The notes under the pieces: generated by a model
What the model was told of the DNA's origin: nothing
Database searches by the model: none
Seen by the model: only the letters and a program-made list of their open reading frames with translations
Made by a program: the position numbers and the translations under genes
Shown here: positions 57,801 to 64,000 of the stretch, one piece after another
Layout of the letters: each line of letters begins with the position of its first letter
Position numbering within the stretch: the stretch's first letter is position 1
NCBI GenBank assembly: GCA_023238725.1
Contig: CM041534.1
Span: 3,360,449 to 3,424,448 of the forward strand
Direction of reading: 5' to 3'
Source: Scortum barcoo
Taxonomy: Eukaryota; Chordata; Actinopteri; Centrarchiformes; Terapontidae
Length of the DNA: 64,000 bases

Positions 57801-60800
57801 TTTATGACAGCTGTTAATGAGATTATTATTTAACGGTGCTGTACACAAACACACTTGATGACAGCCAACAGCCACCCACATACTGTCTCCTTTGCTTGCA
57901 AGCAAGCATTATTATAAATTGCGCTGGTTTGTCTTGGGCTATTCATCCACAGATTCAAATAATATCCCCCAAAAATACAAATTACGTTTATGTAATTTCT
58001 GCTTTATTTGACTATTCTCAGTGAAGAGTCAAAGGAAATGTACTGCAAGAAGTGTCGACTATTAAACCGATGAGAATGTGTTATTGGACAAATGGGCCAA
58101 ATGGGTTATTGTGTGATAAAGGAGGGTTTTTGATGAAATCCTGTGACCCAACAGACACATTTATTCTTTGACCAGGACAGTTCTCCTAATATTTCCAACA
58201 GCGCTGTGCTTTTAGCCTGCACTGCTTTTTAGTTGCAGGGACTTGTGAAGGTCCAGTGGATGGTAAGTGCAGCTCAGCAGAGTCAGTCAGTGGGCAGCTG
58301 GCTGCAGTGTGACACGCAGACCTCCTCTCTGGCTTTCTCCCTTTACATGCATCTTTTTTTTTTCTTTGTTTTGTTTTTTGCACCTGCAGCCTCGTGTAAA
58401 GGTGGAGCAAGTCAGAATGTGAGAGACAGGGTCAGAGGAGCGTGAAGGAGAGATGAAGGTTAGAAGGGAGCACAAACAGACGAAACAGAGCCCGGGAATG
58501 GAGGTCTGGAGGAAGAGAGTGAAGAAAACAGTGAACAAGAAAGTTCATTTTCAGGAGGCTGTGTGATACAGCTGAGACGGAGCATACCTTTGACCTCTGT
58601 CATTGCATCTCTTATATCCTTCTCCTTTTCCTTTACATTCTCTTTCAGTGTCTCTCTGTTAATAGCAGCCTGCATGTCACTGTCGGAGTGCTTTCCAGCT
58701 TTCCCGCCTCCCCACTCAACCCCCGCCCTCACTGTTTTCCTTGGCACTGCACTGAAAAATAAATGCACTCACACTGTATCTATCTGAACTGTTGGGATCT
58801 GGCAGGGTTTTGCGTCCATCAGGCTTTCTCATCTTAAGGAATCAGCCACCCAGAAAGGGGAGGTGGAGGTGGTGGGGGTCTCAATTTTTTATGAGTTGGT
58901 GCAAAGCGGATTGAGACAAAAGCAGTTATGAGGCTTCCCTCCTTCGCTCAGTCACCTTTCAAACACACTCAGACCAGAGACTGCGTGAGGGCTGTTTGTC
59001 CTCATTTATGGAGTCTTAGCCGCCGCAGCACCCATCACACCGCCTAGATGGACGTGCATGATGGATGATTACAGTAAAATGTGGCTTTTACCAAATACTG
59101 TACTGAGGATGGAAAGGAAGATGAATACATTGATATGAACGTATAATGCACTCTGACCAGATACATCCAGATTTTTCCTGTAATATTTCGTTTTTTTCCT
59201 CCACTGACCTTTCACACAAGTTTTCACAACATTTATTGGTCAGTGCAGCATAAAGCTTGACTGACAGCTATTATTTTTACGTCATGATCTGATGTTGAAG
59301 TCTAGCACCTTGGTGACCAAGGAGCTATAATTTCTGTCAGTACCTCCTCATGTTTTATAATATAAACTTCACACTGCCATTATATATGTGACCCGCATTT
59401 CTTAGAGAAAAATCACGCAATATCACCAATTACAATTCTGACTGATATTTTCCCACTGTTAAGACAAATGACCCTTTATTTAGATTTGGTTAAGATATAT
59501 TTTTTCTTTTTTGGGGTTATATGTCTAATATCAGTGCCATGTCATTGACACAGCTATTTCAATGTATTTTTTGTGACCTAAACTTAAATACCTGTGTATG
59601 GAACAAAACTTATAATCATATTATAAGACAAGCACCGCTAAATAACTTTACAATAATAAATAAAAATACATTTGTTACACAACCAAATGTACATTTTATT
59701 CTTATATTTACAGTCTCATACATTTTCTCACAGTGGAGGTTTGAATTATGCACCAATGTTACTTTCTCAAAAGAACTAAAAATCATCTACTGCATATTAC
59801 AGTGGATTATGCAGTGTATTTTGAATTTAACTACAAGAATTCAAACAGTGACACAGTAACAGCCTAATAACCTTTAAGTGTAGTGTGTGTCTGTGTGTGT
59901 GTGTGGTTATTATTGAGTGTGTGTTTTCAATAAGGACTCTGGCATTTAGGAGATCATCATTACAAATTGATGCAGATGACAAGAGCCAATGTGTGTGCGC
60001 CAGATGAACTAAATTGTGGTGAAGTAGTCATGCACTGATCAGTCAAACAGTCACAGTTGCTCCCTGATATTCAGAACAGATGCTGGAATTTTATGATCAT
60101 CATGATCGCAGATTTTCCTACTTGAGAAAACCACTGACAAGCTGTTACTCTGCGTGATTACATGGCTGTAAATTAACCCTTGATAAGTTCTTCATGTATC
60201 GTTATGGCTATTGAGCCATTTAAAATGTTTGTTTTCTTTGTATATAGCCCATGATTTGTAGCACTTTCAAGCTCTGCTTTTTGTCTTTATACTGCATTAA
60301 AGCAGACATATTGAATCCCTTTTCTATGACATTTGTTTATCAGATTTATTCTTTTTAGGAAACTAGAAATAAAAGTGATAATGAATCTGTCTTAATAATG
60401 GTCATTGCTCAGTATGGACCCATGTTTAGTCTTTGCAACGATGTTTAATGAACCAAACTGATGATTAATTGGCCTAAGTGTAGCCAAGTCAGTAATCAAA
60501 CAGCTGTCACAGTATTTTTACAAATGGGAGAGATATTTGAGTATTCATGCGATGACAGAACAATAAAAGCTGACTCTGATCCTCCGTATAAACTCCTGAA
60601 TGATCAGTGTATGAGGTAATTAATGCTCAGGTTTCAACACGGCCAAACTGGCAATCAGTAAAAAATTCCCCTGAATACACATGCGTCATGGTGCCTCTGC
60701 CTTTTCTTACCTCCTCTCGGATAAGAAACTACAGTCTTGTAGCTGTCGACAACTACAAGCGTTCGCCTTTCAACACCTCCAGGCCTGGCCCTCAGAGTAC

Positions 60801-63800
60801 CACATGTGTGAAGTGAGGGCAGCTAGAAATGTGTGGAAACATGTGTACGCCGTGGTGTTTATTTGTCGTAACAGGTTGAACGACCAGTGGGTGGAAGTGG
60901 CCGGTGATTTGAGCGCGCTCATTAGGAATTTATGAAGCGCTAAAATGTTTGGTCTCCAGGGAGGGGGGATTGGCAGCTGTCGTACAGGCAGGCTGGCTGG
61001 CTGGCGACAGGAGGGGAGAGCCCACATCAGAGAGAGACGAGGCTGCACAGATACAGTACAAATGCCTTAAATATTTACAGTAGATGACTGGCAGTAACCA
61101 TTAAGATTAGCTTTACGGGTTCACACTGCACTTCTTTGACACATATCATCATTTGTTCTCTGTGGAATGATCATTACAAATGAATACATTTACATTTTTT
61201 ATTTGATTAGATTTAGATATGCCCTGCAGACATGACTGATTTCAATAAAACCCCTTTTTTCGAACTTGTATGTATACAATGATCTGATGTTACTTCCATT
61301 TGGTTTGTTTTTTTTTCATTTTTTTTCTTTATTTATAGACAAGTTCGAAAATAAATTCAATTCAATTCAATATCTACTTAACAGTCCATACTTTGTTTAT
61401 CCACACTACAGGCGCACTAATGTGAAGCTATTCAGCAGTTAACCACATAATTTATAGTATTTCAAACACAATCTCTTTATCCCTTTAAGGCCTTATAAAG
61501 GCAAAATATAATAGATATTATCTTTTAAAATACAAAATCCTCCTGAATAACATCATGGCTGATAGATGGTATCTCTGTTTAGTGATGACAGTGCTACAGC
61601 AGACACAGCTTTACATTAGGGACAATTAGGGCATGTAAAGTGTAAACAGATAAAAGCAAACAAGCAATTGAAGAAAACATCATCAATAATTAACGGGAAT
61701 GCATTCACCAAATTGGCAACAAGCAGCATAACAAAACATGTTGCAAATATAGAAAAAACTACAAATAGAAAAAGGCACTCACTCAGTTGACTACCCATCC
61801 GTGGTGTTTGAACTCACTGATTTCATGACTCAGATATTAGTGCAGCAGTATAAACTGGTTTATTAGGTACACCTAGCTAAATCTACTGCACTGTTTATGT
61901 TGAGCCTACCCTCATCGACAGAAATGGGATGAACAAATAATAATGAACATTATAACCTGGATCAGGGAGTTCATGGCAGGGCTTTTGTATTAGAATGCAT
62001 TAGTTTAAGCTAGATTAACCTAATAAACAGGCACCTGAGTGTATATCATGTAACAGCCTGCATCAGCCTGCATTAAGTTATGGAGCATGAAGTTATGGAG
62101 CATTTATGTATTTGATGCGTTTTCTCTATTTGAAACTCATTTTGTTAAGCTGCATTGTCAAATAGGTGAACATAGTCTCCTTTATTGTGTTGTGTTTTTG
62201 TCTATTTGCATGTATTTTTTTTTTATTGCAGACCATTAAGTTCTCAGGGATACCGTAGATATAACAAAACAGGTCTGCCTAAACTGTGTAAACAAGTCAA
62301 AAAGTTGAATTGCAAATTGAATGGATATATAGTATAGTTTATGTTCACTTTTGTATTTTGTATCAAATGTGGTTTTGAGAACTGGGTTAAAATGAATATT
62401 TGTAACATGTCTTTTTCTGCTCATGTTTCTCACCCAGCTGGTGTCTGTTTCAGAAATGCTGCTGCATCTTCAGACCTCAGCAATTAAGTTATAGCTGTTA
62501 TCATGAGTGACAGGACTGAATACCAACACACTGATTGCTAAAAGGTGTTAATATCATAACCCTTCTGCAACAATGCTGTTTTACAGTGATGCGTCTAAGG
62601 CTGTGCCTTGGATTGAAATCATATCATCATAGGTAGAGTAATGTTCCATATAGTGGCACCTGTCGTGATAATGATTAATAAAGCTGTTAATAATACAGCT
62701 TTTTAATTACCTGTCCACCAGAAAAGCGGTAACTATGCATCACTCATTTGTGCAGTGAGGAGGAATGTACTGTGAGGCTACTTACTTTCTCCTCTTGAAG
62801 TGCAGAGACAATCAAGATGTGCAGTAGGTAGACACAGATATTAATACAATATGTGACAACAACTGTGAAGAAAGGCTTTGAAACGGCATATTTATAGAAA
62901 TGCACTACAAATGAGGACTGCAATTATCTTACATGATGTTTATTAGCTAAGTTAGATAGCAGGGAAAATATTAAAAAGGCAGTGGATGTATTAAACAAGT
63001 CCTTCACCCTCCTTGGGATCCAGCCAGTATACATATCCTGGCTTCAGGCCAACAGTGTGGGTTGTCCATTACAGCAAAGAGTTGCATTGTCAGTTTTTAT
63101 CCAGCACAGTAACTTACTACAGGGGAAGTGCATCACATTACATTGACTTGCTTCATTAGTTAAGATGACTTGGAAACATCCTCCGTTGCACACTGTGTAG
63201 ATGAACATGACAAATTGACTGCATACCAGCTTTTAGGGCTATTTCATTGCCAATATCCAAATTGTAATCATGGAAACTGATTTTCAGTGAGTGTTTGACA
63301 CCACCGCAACAATATAATTGCTACATTGATAGATTACTTATTTAAATCTAAGAATAAACCTTTTGGAGGAAACTGAAGCTATGACAGCTTCTAATTCTGA
63401 TGAAAGCATGGATGCAAATTAGTCTGACAGGAGAGAGAACGTATGAGAAAACAGTAAAAAAAAAAAAAAAGAAGATAAAACCAATAATACCAATATGGTC
63501 AACATTTTTTTACCCAATTCTTGCTTAAAAGTGATAATTAATTGATTAACAAAAAATAGTTACCACTTAATTGTATGTCTATCTGTGAATCATTTCAGCT
63601 TTAGTGTCCTGTGTGGTATACACAGCTGAGCTTTAGAGGAAGGGTGTGGCTGCAGACATGCATGTTGTGTAGGCAGGTCTGGCCCTCTGCAGGCTCTGTT
63701 ATTTCACATCTACTGCTGCTCTCAGAGCTTTCCTGCAATGTGTCTTCATGGACAACAGGAGACACAGTAGTGCAACATCCCTCTACTGCAGTGAGCACAA

Positions 63801-64000
63801 ACACAATGGTCAACTGGGGAAAAATGCACTCGGCCTAAATTCACAGAAAAACCTGAGTTGCAGCACAGTTCTGTCCAGCATTAGGTTAACATAGTTACTT
63901 TGTTGTGTGGTGGGGTTTAACAATAGAAGGTCCGTTTTGTCATTTCAGACATTTAAAGACTTCTACTATACAATGTTTAAGATTTGTTTATACTATGCTG
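54850..64000 (+). other. dscam: dscam intron 1, continuing past the window edge; no exon seen
   Basis: Intronic sequence with microsatellites: (CT)n at 55328-55350, an interrupted (TG)n at about 57161-57196, and TG at about 59885-59905. A GC-richer patch at 55500-56050 has no convincing exon. A small foldback lies at 61259-61349. No splice-bounded frame resembling DSCAM was found. Confidence 0.6.
55328..55350. repeat. (CT)n microsatellite
   Basis: About eleven uninterrupted CT/TC units lie in dscam intron 1. Confidence 0.9.

Noticed and set aside
59521..59859. 112-codon frame in dscam intron 1
   Set aside because: AT-rich composition, no domain and no splice-compatible context; not the DSCAM immunoglobulin exon.

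Overview
The window is a stretch of teleost (ray-finned fish) genome, probably percomorph. Genes have many short exons, mostly small introns and canonical GT/AG splice sites. The mobile elements are typical of fish: a Tc1-like transposon with roughly 210-bp inverted repeats, a Rex3-like LINE with a GATG tail, and a hAT-type MITE. No bacterial or viral gene organisation is seen, and there is no CRISPR array, rRNA or tRNA. All four protein-coding genes lie on the + strand.

Layout. (1) 1-2241: the last nine exons of a secreted matrix metalloproteinase; its first exon lies off the left edge. (2) 2.3-4.8 kb: short intergenic region with a common fish dispersed repeat and a hAT-type MITE that ends just upstream of the next promoter. 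(3) 4932-13067: a complete 12-exon acat1 gene for mitochondrial acetyl-CoA acetyltransferase, with a decayed Tc1-like element in intron 3. (4) 16134-20170: a complete tmprss2-type transmembrane serine protease in 13 coding exons, with membrane anchor, LDL-receptor class A, SRCR and trypsin domains. (5) 20.4-43.2 kb: a gene-poor interval with an essentially full-length but broken Rex3-like LINE (12-bp target-site duplication), a second internally deleted LINE, several decayed dispersed repeats and microsatellites. (6) 43.2-44.18 kb: a GC-rich leader and the tiny first coding exon of dscam, a neuronal immunoglobulin-family adhesion receptor. (7) 44.18-64.0 kb: dscam intron 1, which runs past the right edge and shows no second exon.

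The genes do not form one pathway. Their order is informative: MMP-ACAT1 resembles human 11q22, while TMPRSS2-DSCAM resembles human 21q22, with the two genes in the same relative order and orientation. The seam between the two blocks lies at about 13.3-16.1 kb.

I found no convincing new biological system. The best second-look items are the ancestral-synteny seam, the complete Rex3 copy with its duplication, the Z-DNA-prone tract beside acat1 exon 1, the structured repeats in the dscam leader, the unusual cysteine switch of the metalloproteinase, and several near-perfect hairpins.
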